Assembly: GCA_026413225.1 (NCBI GenBank)
Contig: CM048554.1
Coordinates: 91,677,963 to 91,741,962 of the forward strand
DNA: 64,000 bases
Origin: Otis tarda
Lineage: Eukaryota > Chordata > Aves > Otidiformes > Otididae
Reading direction: 5' to 3'
Under the pieces are notes generated by a model. The model did not search any database and was not told the DNA's origin. It saw only the letters and a list, made by a program, of their open reading frames with translations. Position numbers and translations under genes: made by a program. Positions 58,201 to 64,000 of this stretch are shown one piece after another. Positions within the stretch are counted from its first letter, which is position 1; each line of letters starts with the position of its first letter.

Positions 58201-59602
58201 CACTGAATGCTTAAACATTGCTCCTGTCAGCTCTAAATGCAAGTGACAATCTCAAGCTATCATGATACAGATATTTGCTGAATCCTTTAAAAGAATAGTC
58301 CTTGACTCCTAAATCAAATGGTATCTTGCAATAAGGAAAACAGAAAATGCATCCTGAGTTAACCTTTGCAATTCACAATCATGGAAAGAACAAATTCTTG
58401 ATGGGGATGTTAGAAATATTATTTTACCTGCTAGCACTGTATAAAGGAAACAATAGCATAGGCAGACAATATTGGTAAGGCACTGACAAGTATGTCAGTG
58501 AACGCTCTAACGCTGTTTTAATAATCTTCTGGTATTATACTAATGTGCTATTTAACATTTTGGAAGAGGAAAGACCTTAACAACATAGTTTTCTGTCTTT
58601 GCAAAGAAGCAGAGAACAGCATAGCTCTTAAAACGCACCGCAGATAATGCAAATGTACTACAAGTTCTGTTCATTTAGCATTGATTTCTATCAATGATAA
58701 GTAGTTAAGCAAACATAAAACTAAATGTAGTACCTCAGTTTCTTGCTATTTCCCATCATGTTGAGGCCAATTGAGTTCCCTTTAAAAAGTCTCAAGCTTC
58801 CAGCTTTGCCTCGCCTTGCATATGTTTTTATGGAATCACCACTGGTACCAACAGCTCCAGGCCGACAACGAAGTGACTGTAAGAACAGAATTCACATATA
58901 TTAAAATACTAGCAAAAAAGTTAAAAGGAAAAAGTGAATTACAAAATATTTATATAAATATTACTTTGGCTTCATTTCAGACTTCTTTTGTACCAAATTT
59001 CATGTAAAACATATCCCGCCTACACCCTTACTCACTAGGACTCCTTACTATACAGAATATGAATATTTTCAAAGTATGAAAGTCACTTGCAGTAGGAAGC
59101 TATTTCAGTATACATTAAAAAAAAAAAAAAACAAACAAAACCAACACAAAAAGCATGGGTTTTGCCTATGTGTCTTCTCCTTGTATGTATATACACACAC
59201 ACGTGCATAAAAAATTGGGAATGTGACAGTAAGCAATCATGGTGTATAATTATTAAGATTTTTAATTTAAAAATATAATACTATTAATGGTAATTGTCTA
59301 AATCTAAAACTAGTTATTTATGCTTACACCTTCAGAATACTATGCAAACCAACAAGATCTACAGGAGTAAGAGGAACGAAAACATTAACTGTAGGCAGAT
59401 AACAGCTGGAGCACAGGTTGCGAAACCAACATATACACTTTCCTTTTGTAAAGTGTCTGAGATGACCATGCAACATTGTTTAAGAACCTAGTAAGCTTTA
59501 AATATACATATTTAGCACGAGAGAAACAGAGTACTTGCCTTTCTTTCTTCATTGGGACTGAAAGGCCCATCACTGTCATCTATGCTGAGCAAATTTGCCT
59601 CA
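10016..59602 (-). CDS. SENP6: SENP6, SUMO-specific isopeptidase, 22 exons, 5' end missing
   Basis: SENP6 is a nuclear C48-family cysteine protease that removes SUMO2/3 from poly-SUMO chains. Joining 22 exons (given separately) yields 1098 residues plus a split first codon, against 1112 for human SENP6. Order: acidic and basic N-terminal region, a C-x2-C-x9-C-x2-C cluster (residues 192-208), a SUMO-interacting motif PIVLSSDDD (315-323), a conserved middle region, then the catalytic domain from about 637. Catalytic His749 (in AHWFLAV), Asp963 (in ILLMDSL) and Cys1016 (in FSDCGVY), and the oxyanion-type Gln1010, are all present. The long insert between His and Asp and the C-terminal NWFP-like and KREEIR motifs fit SENP6 better than SENP7. 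All introns are in phase; all but one donor are GT. The start codon lies outside the window. Confidence 0.97.
11480..11715. promoter_or_regulatory. GC/CpG-rich block in the last SENP6 intron
   Basis: In an AT-rich setting, this stretch is strongly GC-rich with many CpG and several GGGGCGG-like boxes on the minus strand (visible on plus as ccgccccggccccgcc). It includes a short tandem array at about 11607-11650. Open frames across it (such as 11265-11771 plus) look like products of base composition. It may be a small CpG island or alternative promoter; nothing else supports transcription. Confidence 0.45.
11605..11650. repeat. Short tandem array ggccaaaccgccccccc
   Basis: About 2.5 head-to-tail units of roughly 18 bases (ggccaaaccgccccccc, then ggccaaaccgccccccc, then gtcaaaccgcc) lie inside the CpG-rich block. 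Confidence 0.9.
12085..12102. repeat. Poly-C tract, 18 bases
   Basis: An unbroken run of 18 C on the plus strand, so poly-G in the SENP6 pre-mRNA, inside the last intron. G-run structure in the transcript is possible. Confidence 0.95.
13092..13139. repeat. Tandem direct repeat of about 25 bp
   Basis: Two copies of ttttacaactgtaat followed by aattttaat lie side by side just downstream of exon u in the last intron. Confidence 0.9.
13168..13185. repeat. (CAA)n microsatellite
   Basis: Short run of CAA/AAC units about 25 bases inside the intron next to the exon u donor. Confidence 0.85.
13208..13358 (-). CDS. SENP6: SENP6 exon u, catalytic Cys
   Basis: The 151-bp exon (residues 980-1029) reads [20 protein letters not shown], then [20 protein letters not shown] and [10 protein letters not shown]. 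The nucleophile Cys1016 is codon 13247-13249, in the family signature DCG. Gln1010, six residues earlier, sits where Ulp/SENP proteases place the oxyanion-hole Gln. The acceptor is tctcatag and the donor gtatgt. Confidence 0.98.
13454..13522 (-). CDS. SENP6: SENP6 exon t, catalytic Asp
   Basis: The 69-bp exon (residues 957-978) reads [20 protein letters not shown] then LR. The catalytic Asp963 codon is 13501-13503. The acceptor is ttcttag and the donor gtaagt. The following intron is only 95 bp. Confidence 0.97.
15825..15913 (-). CDS. SENP6: SENP6 exon s
   Basis: The 89-bp exon (residues 927-955) reads [13 protein letters not shown] then [16 protein letters not shown]. The insert ends here and the fold resumes with GQWHLKP, nearly identical to human. 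The acceptor is ttctgtag and the donor gtaagt. Confidence 0.96.
18049..18152 (-). CDS. SENP6: SENP6 exon r, acidic insert
   Basis: The 104-bp exon (residues 893-926) reads [19 protein letters not shown] then [15 protein letters not shown], matching human KIRLNYSDES and [13 protein letters not shown]. It continues the acidic insert. The acceptor is tgatacag and the donor gtaaag. Confidence 0.96.
19183..19208. repeat. Poly-A tract, 26 bases
   Basis: An uninterrupted run of 26 A on the plus strand, about 40 bases upstream of a degraded reverse-transcriptase fragment. It is prone to length errors in sequencing. Confidence 0.95.
19240..19365 (+). mobile_element. Degraded CR1-like reverse-transcriptase fragment
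   Basis: The plus-strand frame starting at gtaacattt translates to [14 protein letters not shown] then a decayed LVLLCIF segment. EVTSGVPQG is a hallmark of CR1-group reverse transcriptase (typically [17 protein letters not shown]). It is short and decayed and seems far older than the other CR1 copies. Confidence 0.7.
20651..20704. repeat. Imperfect ATT/ATC trinucleotide tract
   Basis: Mixed ATT, ATC and TTA triplets for about 50 bases. The open frame through it (Ile-rich) is an effect of the repeat. Confidence 0.9.
21182..21615 (-). CDS. SENP6: SENP6 exon q, catalytic His and long insert
   Basis: The 434-bp exon (residues 748-891) starts [20 protein letters not shown]; the catalytic His749 codon is 21609-21611. 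After PNPHYHENA the sequence becomes Ser/Glu/Asp-rich and diverged ([36 protein letters not shown]). This is the low-complexity insert that splits the SENP6/7 catalytic domain. The acceptor is cctttgcag and the donor gtatgt. Confidence 0.97.
22081..22107. repeat. (TA)n microsatellite
   Basis: gtgtg followed by about ten TA units in the intron between exons q and p. Confidence 0.95.
22955..24105 (-). mobile_element. Solo LTR (avian ERVL-like) with ATACT target duplication
   Basis: The LTR is 22960-24100 on the minus strand (1141 bp), homologous along its length to 52906-54073. It is flanked by a perfect 5-bp direct repeat ATACT (22955-22959 and 24101-24105). The minus-strand 5' end is TGTG; the 3' terminal CA has mutated. 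A TATTTAA box is at 23923-23929, but the AATAAA seen in the sister copy has decayed. No internal retroviral genes are present. Five-base duplications fit ERVL-type integration (family knowledge); family assignment is from memory. Confidence 0.93.
24654..24746 (-). CDS. SENP6: SENP6 exon p, protease domain
   Basis: The 93-bp exon (residues 717-746) reads [19 protein letters not shown] then [11 protein letters not shown], matching human. In this family the KTW(T) and VDIF...FVP segments form the SUMO-binding face and the strand leading to the catalytic His (family knowledge). The acceptor is cttgcag and the donor gtaagt. Confidence 0.98.
25002..25124 (-). CDS. SENP6: SENP6 exon o, protease domain
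   Basis: The 123-bp exon (residues 676-715) reads [20 protein letters not shown], then [12 protein letters not shown] and ETSNL. This is the helix and strand region in which C48 proteases pack the N-terminal half of the fold. The acceptor is ctaattag and the donor gtaagt. Confidence 0.97.
25998..26114 (-). CDS. SENP6: SENP6 exon n, start of protease domain
   Basis: The 117-bp exon (residues 637-674) reads [17 protein letters not shown] then [17 protein letters not shown] and DFYL. It is almost identical to the human sequence. The [11 protein letters not shown] segment is a family hallmark at the start of Ulp/SENP catalytic domains. The acceptor is ttttcag and the donor gtaagt. Confidence 0.98.
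26214..26320 (-). CDS. SENP6: SENP6 exon m
   Basis: The 107-bp exon (residues 601-635) reads [20 protein letters not shown] then [12 protein letters not shown], matching human ESKIQLRSKQ and HTIFIGPVEK. The acceptor is ttttaag and the donor gtaaga. The intron to the next exon is only 99 bp. Confidence 0.95.
26923..27149 (-). CDS. SENP6: SENP6 exon l
   Basis: The 227-bp exon (residues 526-600) includes [26 protein letters not shown] and [13 protein letters not shown], matching human [23 protein letters not shown] and [10 protein letters not shown]. It ends ENKIKN. The acceptor is ttttgtag and the donor gtaatg. Confidence 0.96.
30168..30347 (-). CDS. SENP6: SENP6 exon k
   Basis: The 180-bp exon (residues 466-524) contains [20 protein letters not shown], then [17 protein letters not shown]. 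Human has [20 protein letters not shown] here. The acceptor is cttctag and the donor gtaagt. This conserved segment precedes the protease domain; no enzymatic role is known to me. Confidence 0.96.
33872..33914 (-). CDS. SENP6: SENP6 exon j (43 bp)
   Basis: This short exon encodes [14 protein letters not shown] (residues 451-464), matching human FCLDFIKIQL. The acceptor is ctacag; the donor gttagt is weaker than consensus. It ends with one base of a Glu codon. Confidence 0.94.
34838..35008 (-). CDS. SENP6: SENP6 exon i
   Basis: The 171-bp exon (57 codons, phase 0 at both ends, residues 394-450) reads [19 protein letters not shown] and later [14 protein letters not shown] and VVEPVI, matching the human protein closely. 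The basic KRRK may be part of a nuclear localisation signal. The acceptor is ttttcag and the donor gtaagt. Confidence 0.96.
35220..35238. repeat. Poly-A tract, 19 bases
   Basis: Uninterrupted A run in the intron between exons h and i. No recognisable retroelement is attached. Confidence 0.95.
37500..37732 (-). CDS. SENP6: SENP6 exon h with SUMO-interacting motif
   Basis: The 233-bp exon (residues 317-393) begins [11 protein letters not shown]; with the split Ile it forms a hydrophobic-plus-acidic SUMO-interacting motif (IVLSSDDD, human IILSSDDD). It continues [18 protein letters not shown] and TGKVEAAL, with several Ser-Pro sites, and ends [10 protein letters not shown]. The acceptor is tgtttag and the donor gtacta. 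Confidence 0.96.
38605..39007 (-). CDS. SENP6: SENP6 exon g with four-cysteine motif
   Basis: The 403-bp exon (residues 182-315) starts [10 protein letters not shown] and carries a CPSC ... CRHC cluster spaced C-x2-C-x9-C-x2-C at 38927-38977. It then reads [18 protein letters not shown] and SIHQNS, which match human SENP6, and ends SELNDP. The acceptor is ctctag and the donor gtaagt. It ends with the first base of an Ile codon that forms the SUMO-interacting motif with the next exon. Confidence 0.94.
39008..41304. other. SENP6 intron f/g, possible decayed CR1
   Basis: Short stretches at 39400-39465 and 39850-39905 (gggattggagtgaagg, catccagccctgtgct) look like very old CR1 3' ends. The minus-strand frames at 39432-39827 and 39855-40079 do not match any protein I know. 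Confidence 0.5.
41305..41447 (-). CDS. SENP6: SENP6 exon f
   Basis: The 143-bp exon (residues 135-181) has an acidic Glu/Ser run ([11 protein letters not shown]) followed by basic [11 protein letters not shown] and ends KKCLTQFK. The basic part is nearly identical to human [11 protein letters not shown] and may act in nuclear targeting (inference). The acceptor is ctcctag and the donor gtgggt. It ends in phase 0. Confidence 0.95.
42695..42752 (+). mobile_element. CR1 extreme 3' fragment
   Basis: ggcttggactagatgattt followed by ccagatctgttccaac matches the CR1 3' untranslated tail on the plus strand. Only the last 60 or so bases can be recognised. Confidence 0.7.
43018..43088 (-). CDS. SENP6: SENP6 exon e
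   Basis: The 71-bp exon (residues 111-133) reads [18 protein letters not shown] then RSQGL, matching human KEYPPHVQKVE and RLSRLQG. The acceptor is ttccag and the donor gtaagt. It opens with the third base of an Arg codon and closes with the first base of an Asp codon. Confidence 0.95.
47355..47724 (+). mobile_element. CR1 LINE 3' fragment, with tail repeats
   Basis: A plus-strand CR1 tail: cttatagcagtcttccag, acctgaagagggcctac, ggtggtggaacactgg, aggttgcccagagagg, then ctagatgacctttaaag and the terminal octamer-like repeats attctatg and attccatg at 47707-47724. It is 5' truncated. It lies in the intron between exons e and the microexon, antisense to SENP6. Confidence 0.95.
48668..48688 (-). 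CDS. SENP6: SENP6 21-nt microexon d
   Basis: This 21-bp exon contributes NLDRKE plus two split codons, matching human SLDRKER. The acceptor is ttttaag and the donor gtaagt. It is an exact multiple of three and skipping keeps frame. A 7-residue difference is known between the two main human isoforms (1112 and 1105 aa, from memory), which fits alternative use of this exon. Confidence 0.9.
51142..51200. repeat. Tandem direct repeat, two units of about 28 bp
   Basis: Two almost identical units, each containing ctgagaagacacatatt then ttctg, lie head to tail. The copies differ by one or two bases, so the duplication is probably recent. Confidence 0.9.
52901..54078 (+). mobile_element. Solo LTR (avian ERVL-like) with CTTCC target duplication
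   Basis: The LTR is 52906-54073 on the plus strand (1168 bp), starts TGTTCTGG and ends CTACGACA, and is bounded by a perfect 5-bp duplication CTTCC (52901-52905 and 54074-54078). It has a TATTTAA box at 53075-53081 and AATAAA at 53883-53888, followed by a T-rich stretch, as expected for U3-R-U5 order. Between them lies a GC-rich stretch with imperfect repeats around cagccc and atgg. No gag, pol or env is present. Confidence 0.95.
54755..54856 (-). CDS. SENP6: SENP6 exon c
   Basis: The 102-bp exon (residues 70-102) contains [14 protein letters not shown] and VVKTAAQ, almost identical to human SENP6. The acceptor is tttgcag and the donor gtaaga. It ends with AG, which makes Ser with the microexon or Arg if the microexon is skipped; both are in frame. 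Confidence 0.95.
54857..58733. other. SENP6 intron b/c, nothing recognised
   Basis: 3.9 kb of AT-rich sequence with one long A run (57406-57421) and no recognisable element or coding segment. Confidence 0.65.
58734..58876 (-). CDS. SENP6: SENP6 exon b
   Basis: The 143-bp exon encodes residues 22-68, including IKTYARRGK and [15 protein letters not shown], which match human LKTYVRR and GNPIGLNML. The acceptor is ttacag and the donor gtacta. It is basic and probably disordered; the first 15 residues are not similar to the human sequence I know. It ends with two bases of a Ser codon. Confidence 0.92.
59539..59602 (-). CDS. SENP6: SENP6 exon a (most 5' exon seen)
   Basis: The 64-bp exon reads [12 protein letters not shown] then PFSPNEERK (residues 1-21), matching the human NLLSVDDEDS region. 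The acceptor is catctag. The donor is AAG followed by gcaagt, a non-canonical GC donor in otherwise perfect consensus. It starts with one base of a split codon and ends in phase 0, as the next exon requires. Confidence 0.88.
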
Positions 59603-62600
59603 CTAGATGGATGTGGGAGAGAGAAGAAGATACAGTGTAATGCAACAGAGCATCAGCATTTAAACACACAAGGGGCTTTTTTCGCTCTCCCTCTTTAAAT
59701 TTAAATGCATCATATACAGATTGTATACACATGTCCAAAACAACAGGAACATAAAGTGAGTTACCTAGTGATCCAGATGTATTACATGAATCGGAACTTA
59801 AAAGTGTACATCAAATTATTTCACAAAAAGCAAAATTAAAAGGATGTTATTAAGTCAAAAGAGAGAATACCAATATTATTATGGCAATATTACCAATATC
59901 ATGAAAGATTCTATACAACCCTATGCAAAAATTGAGTCAAATACTAAACTAACCCATCAAACATAGCATTAGTTTGGTCAAGCATATCGATGTTCAAGTA
60001 CGTGGTTTAAAACTGCAAACTTCACAGTGCTTTAGGACACGAACTTACATGTAACTAAATTTTATCCCATAGCAATTACTAACAAACTATGTCTTCCTAA
60101 AAATAGCATATTCAGTTCGGCTGAACTGCTTATTAAAATGTGGTTTTTTAGTACTTCTATGTCTGTAATCTTCCACTATTATAACTGGGAAGAAGACACA
60201 AAAAAAGAAACCCACTCCATGAAATTGTAAAAATGTACTCTTTTCAGTAACAGGCAATTATCCTCAAATAATCTTAAGTATTTAAGTTAAAACCCCAATC
60301 CTACGGTTTACACTGACAGCAGCTAGATTAGGCTAACACATTCTTGCTTCCTGGAGAAGCAAACTGCAGATAATCCCTTCTCATCAATCCTGATAAGGTT
60401 ACTCGTCTCTTGGCTGCAACAAAATAATGCAACTTTTCGCCAACTTGTAATTGCATGGTTTGTGGGTTTTCAATTAAGATCATTCAGGCACAATACTTAA
60501 GAATACAAGTAGGTATTTCACAAGTTCCAAGAATAATAAGATATTATCAATATTATTATTAATAACAATAATTCCAACAATAAGCTAGAGAAGAGAAATA
60601 ATGATGAAAGCGAAGGTGGAAACATTTCTTAGTTGCAGGCATGACATGTTGACCGCAATATACATACTGACTTTAGCTCTCTCTCTATATTAACCACTAT
60701 ATACATATTTTTTTTAATATAAAGTAACTCTCCCTGTCAATTTCCTAAGAACTTCCATGCACAAGATCTCCCTTCATGTTACAATTTATTCCTCCACCTT
60801 ATACAATACAGATATCCTTACATCAAATAAAATAAAAAGTTCTTGACTCATAGGGTAAGAACTGCAGACTCTGAAATTTCAGGAGATAAGATTGTGCACA
60901 CCATTAGTTCTGATATGGAAAGACATATCAAAATGTCAACATTTAGCCACTCCCACTGTTGTATTTTCCTTTCCCTTATATACCACAACAACTCTACGAG
61001 CGTAATGATAAAACAAAGAGTGTAGGAAACCATCACTAATTTCCAATATGAAGTGTCACAATGACAAAGGAGTATAGCTGTACTTCTGTACACACTATCC
61101 ATGGATATTTACAGTATTTTAAAATTTAACTTTTTTTTTTTTAAACCCTCTTTCAGGATAGATTAATCTTTCAAGGGAGGTTCACTGGAGCTCTCTCAAC
61201 CCTTTATCAAGACAATGAGTTTAATAACTTCAGAAATTTTCCAGATCTTTACGAATAAATAAAACACTGCAGCACAGACATGAATAGCAATCCCTGGTCT
61301 CTGCAGCTCTGGTATTCACCTACTGTGTTGACCTAGCTAGATAATTTCACCTTTAGATATGTTCTCCTTCTCCAGCTTGTAAAAAAATCACAAAATGCCC
61401 TTGTACAGTGGTTATACTTTTAGGGCTTCAAGATGCCAGTATACTGCAACCATTTTAACAAAGAGTATTTGGGTGGGTAACAAAAAACGTAATAGACTGC
61501 AAATGAACAAAACACTGAAAAAAAATCCTTAAATCAAACTCAGCAAGAATAACTCTTACAATGCAACTAAGATGACATGACTGGAAAAAATATCTGAAAA
61601 TTGGATGTTTTTAAAGAACCAATATTTTTAGACTTTAAGGAATGCAAAGTATATGCATCAGTACCAGAAAGGCTGTTTTTTCAGAGCAGAATACATAGCA
61701 ACTGAGTAACATCTATTTGCTCATGTATCACATGCTCACAGTTGCCTGCTGAAAAGATGCAATTTATACAGACAGGAAAAAAACCCATTATACCACACTC
61801 CCACATACGAGACAATAACATTTTAACACTACTGAAATGAAACCTCAGTGGTCTGGCTGGGAGATACTTTGTAACTTTTAACCAGGGAACCACAGAGACA
61901 GAGTTTCAAATTAGAACAATAATTTCTAACTTTTCAATACTTCCATTAAAATTTTATAATAAATGAACGTTAAGTCTTTACTAAAATTAAGAAAAAAATA
62001 GAAGTAATTTAGGTAAACAGAGTTCTTTCTAAAGTTGACTATATAATTACACATTCAAATTTAGGCACTGAACAAGAAAAAAAAAATACTCTCTTTACTA
62101 ATCACTTACCATTTGTTTGATGTTTTAAAACATTAAGCATTGTGCAATAGCTAATTAAATAACTGTTTAATAGACCAGTTTTTACTACCCTATACAAGCA
62201 ACCCAAACTTGAAACCTCTGTTGATCATGAGGTTACACTCCCATGAGCTACAAGCATATTTCTATCAACTACCAATTTTTCCAGTCAAGTTTCAAACTCA
62301 ACTGGAATTTCTTTCTGAAAACTCAGAATTTTTTAAAATGCAAAAACAGGAGGTGGACATATTTCCCCTCGCAGTGCACTGTGTACATTCTTTACTTTAA
62401 ATTACATGGTGGTAGGCTGTACATTAAAAAAAAGCCCTGATAGAAGATGCACTAGAGAAGCAGCAGTATTATTCAACTCATGCACACTGCCATCCCGTTT
62501 AAAACAACCTTTACAACTGCTAAAAATTAAGAACTGAGGCTCTGAACAAAAACTTCATATCAATTTAAAGGCTACAGTGCCTTACTAATAGGGTCACAAA

Positions 62601-63136
62601 AGAAACATAAAACATCTCTATAAATATGGGGGGGAAGGAGGAAAGAATAAACAGAGAAAAGACGTACTGTAAAAAAAGTTAAATAGAAATATATATTAAA
62701 AAAGAAGTATCATTGCTTTTCCAGTCGGGAATACAAGGGAACAAGCAGTTTATCCTCCTAAATAAAAGGAAAAAAAAAAAACACCACCTTTTTGAAATAA
62801 AATGTTAGTTATGAAAGGATACCACAGTGCAAAAAAATAAATTAGACCCATTTATTTGTATTCAGTTTTTTCAATAAGGCTATTACTGAACAAATCTCAG
62901 TGGAATGACAAGTCTGGACTACTGAAAAAACAGTATGACAGCCAAGAGAAAACAAGACTCATTAGTTTACAAAAATAATTGTGGGGCATATGGAGACATA
63001 TTTCAACATTTACCTAGATAATAAAAAGGAAGCAAATACAAAATATTCAAGACACTTCAAGAACAATCACCTGTAAAACTAGAAAGCATCTTACAACACG
63101 TTAATTTCAGAAATCAATTTACTTAATATACTACTT
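59603..63136. other. SENP6 upstream intron, nothing recognised
   Basis: AT-rich and without CpG clusters, so the promoter and first exon are not here. I searched the minus strand for the expected N-terminal coding segment upstream of NLLS and did not find it. Confidence 0.65.
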
Positions 63137-64000
63137 CACAGAATCATAGAATGGTCTGGGTTAGAAGGAACCTTAACGATCATCTACTTCCAACCCCTCC
63201 TGCAAGGGTGTTTTTTTTCTCCCCCTAAAGGCTGAGGCAAAAGAGTCACGGAGTACTGTAGCCTTCTCCGTATCCCAGGTAACCAGGTCGGGGCAGGGAA
63301 ATCTTCCACTAGGCCAGGTCACTCAAAGCCCCATCCAACCTGGCCTTGAACACTTCCAGAGCTGGGGCATCCACAGCTTCTCCGGGCAACCTGTTTCAGT
63401 GTCTTCACCACCCTCTTACTGAAGAACTCCTTCCTTCTATCTGAGCCAAACCTACCCTCTTCCAGTTTAAAGCCAGGGGTCCTACCACCACATGCCCTTG
63501 TCAATAGTCCCTAGTACTCAAAGGCTGCTGTGAGGTTTCCCTGGAGCCTTCTCTCTGTCAGGCTGAACCTAAACTCTCTCAGCCTCACAGGAGAAGAGCT
63601 CGTCTTCCGATCATCTTTGTGGCCCTCCTCTGGACTCACCCAAACAGATCCACATCCTTCTTACGTTGGAGGCCCCAGAACTGGACACAGTACTCCAGGT
63701 GGGGTCTCACCAGAGCAGAAGCACCTCCCTCCACCTGCTGGCCATGCTGCTTTGGATGCAGCCCAGGATGTGGTTGGCTTTCTGGGCTGCAAGTGCACAT
63801 CAACAGCTCACATCCAGCTTTTCATCCAACATCACCCTCAAGTCCTTCTCCTCAGGGCTGCTCTCAATCCATTCTCTCTCTCGCCTTTATTTGTGCTTGG
63901 GATTGCCCCGACCCACGTGCAGGAACTTGGCCTTGTTGAATTTCATGAGGTTCGCATGGACAGACCTCTCCAGCCTGTCATGGTCCCTCTGGATGGCACC
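63137..64000 (-). mobile_element. CR1 LINE, continues past the window end
   Basis: The plus strand shows the reverse complement of a CR1: cagaatcatagaatgg (tail octamers), catccaacctggccttgaa, ctctctcagcctc, gccctcctctggactc, tactccaggtggggtctcac, then cagcccaggatgtggttgg. About 85-90 bases at roughly 63205-63290 do not belong at this point in a CR1 tail and look like an internal CR1 piece. The 5' part lies beyond the window. Confidence 0.95.

Noticed and set aside
10016-59602. Assignment to SENP7 instead of SENP6
   Set aside because: The C-terminal tail, the [10 protein letters not shown] wording around the nucleophile and the N-terminal segments follow SENP6; SENP7 has different wording around the same Cys.
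1-64000. CRISPR arrays, tRNA or rRNA genes, bacterial operons, a full-length endogenous virus
   Set aside because: No regularly spaced repeats, no cloverleaf-like or rRNA sequence, and no gag, pol or env next to the LTRs were seen.

Overview
The window is a piece of a bird genome. CR1 LINE copies dominate the recognisable repeats, two long solo LTRs of an avian ERVL-like type are present, introns are AT-rich, and the one recognisable gene is a vertebrate gene with many short exons. The species cannot be named from the sequence.

The gene is SENP6, the SUMO-specific protease that trims poly-SUMO2/3 chains. It lies on the minus strand. I resolved 22 coding exons by translation, splice sites and reading phase, from 59539-59602 (most 5' exon seen) down to the stop codon at 10016-10018. 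Every junction keeps phase. Together they encode 1098 residues plus one split codon. The first roughly 50 residues, the start codon and the promoter are not visible and probably lie beyond base 64000. The C-terminal catalytic domain begins in exons 25998-26114 and 25002-25124. Its His, Asp and Cys sit in three different exons and are separated by the long acidic insert typical of SENP6/SENP7. Residue numbers below count from the first complete codon in this window, not from the true start.

Layout: 1-9700 is downstream flank with an LTR stub fused to a CR1 copy (1109-2210), a second CR1 (4795-5252) and a candidate poly(A) signal (9702-9711). From 9712 to 59602 is the SENP6 3' UTR, exons and introns. 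The last intron holds a short, very GC/CpG-rich block (about 11480-11715). The intron at 21616-24653 carries a minus-strand solo LTR (22960-24100, target duplication ATACT). The intron at 48689-54754 carries a plus-strand copy of the same LTR (52906-54073, target duplication CTTCC). 59603-64000 is upstream intron ending in a CR1 that runs off the window.

No bacterial-type system, CRISPR array, tRNA or rRNA gene was seen. The points most worth checking are a four-cysteine zinc-ribbon-like motif in the N-terminal half of SENP6, a skippable 21-nt microexon, a GC-AG intron, the intronic CpG block, the inverted LTR pair that brackets ten of the exons, and a short reading frame kept open in both LTR copies.
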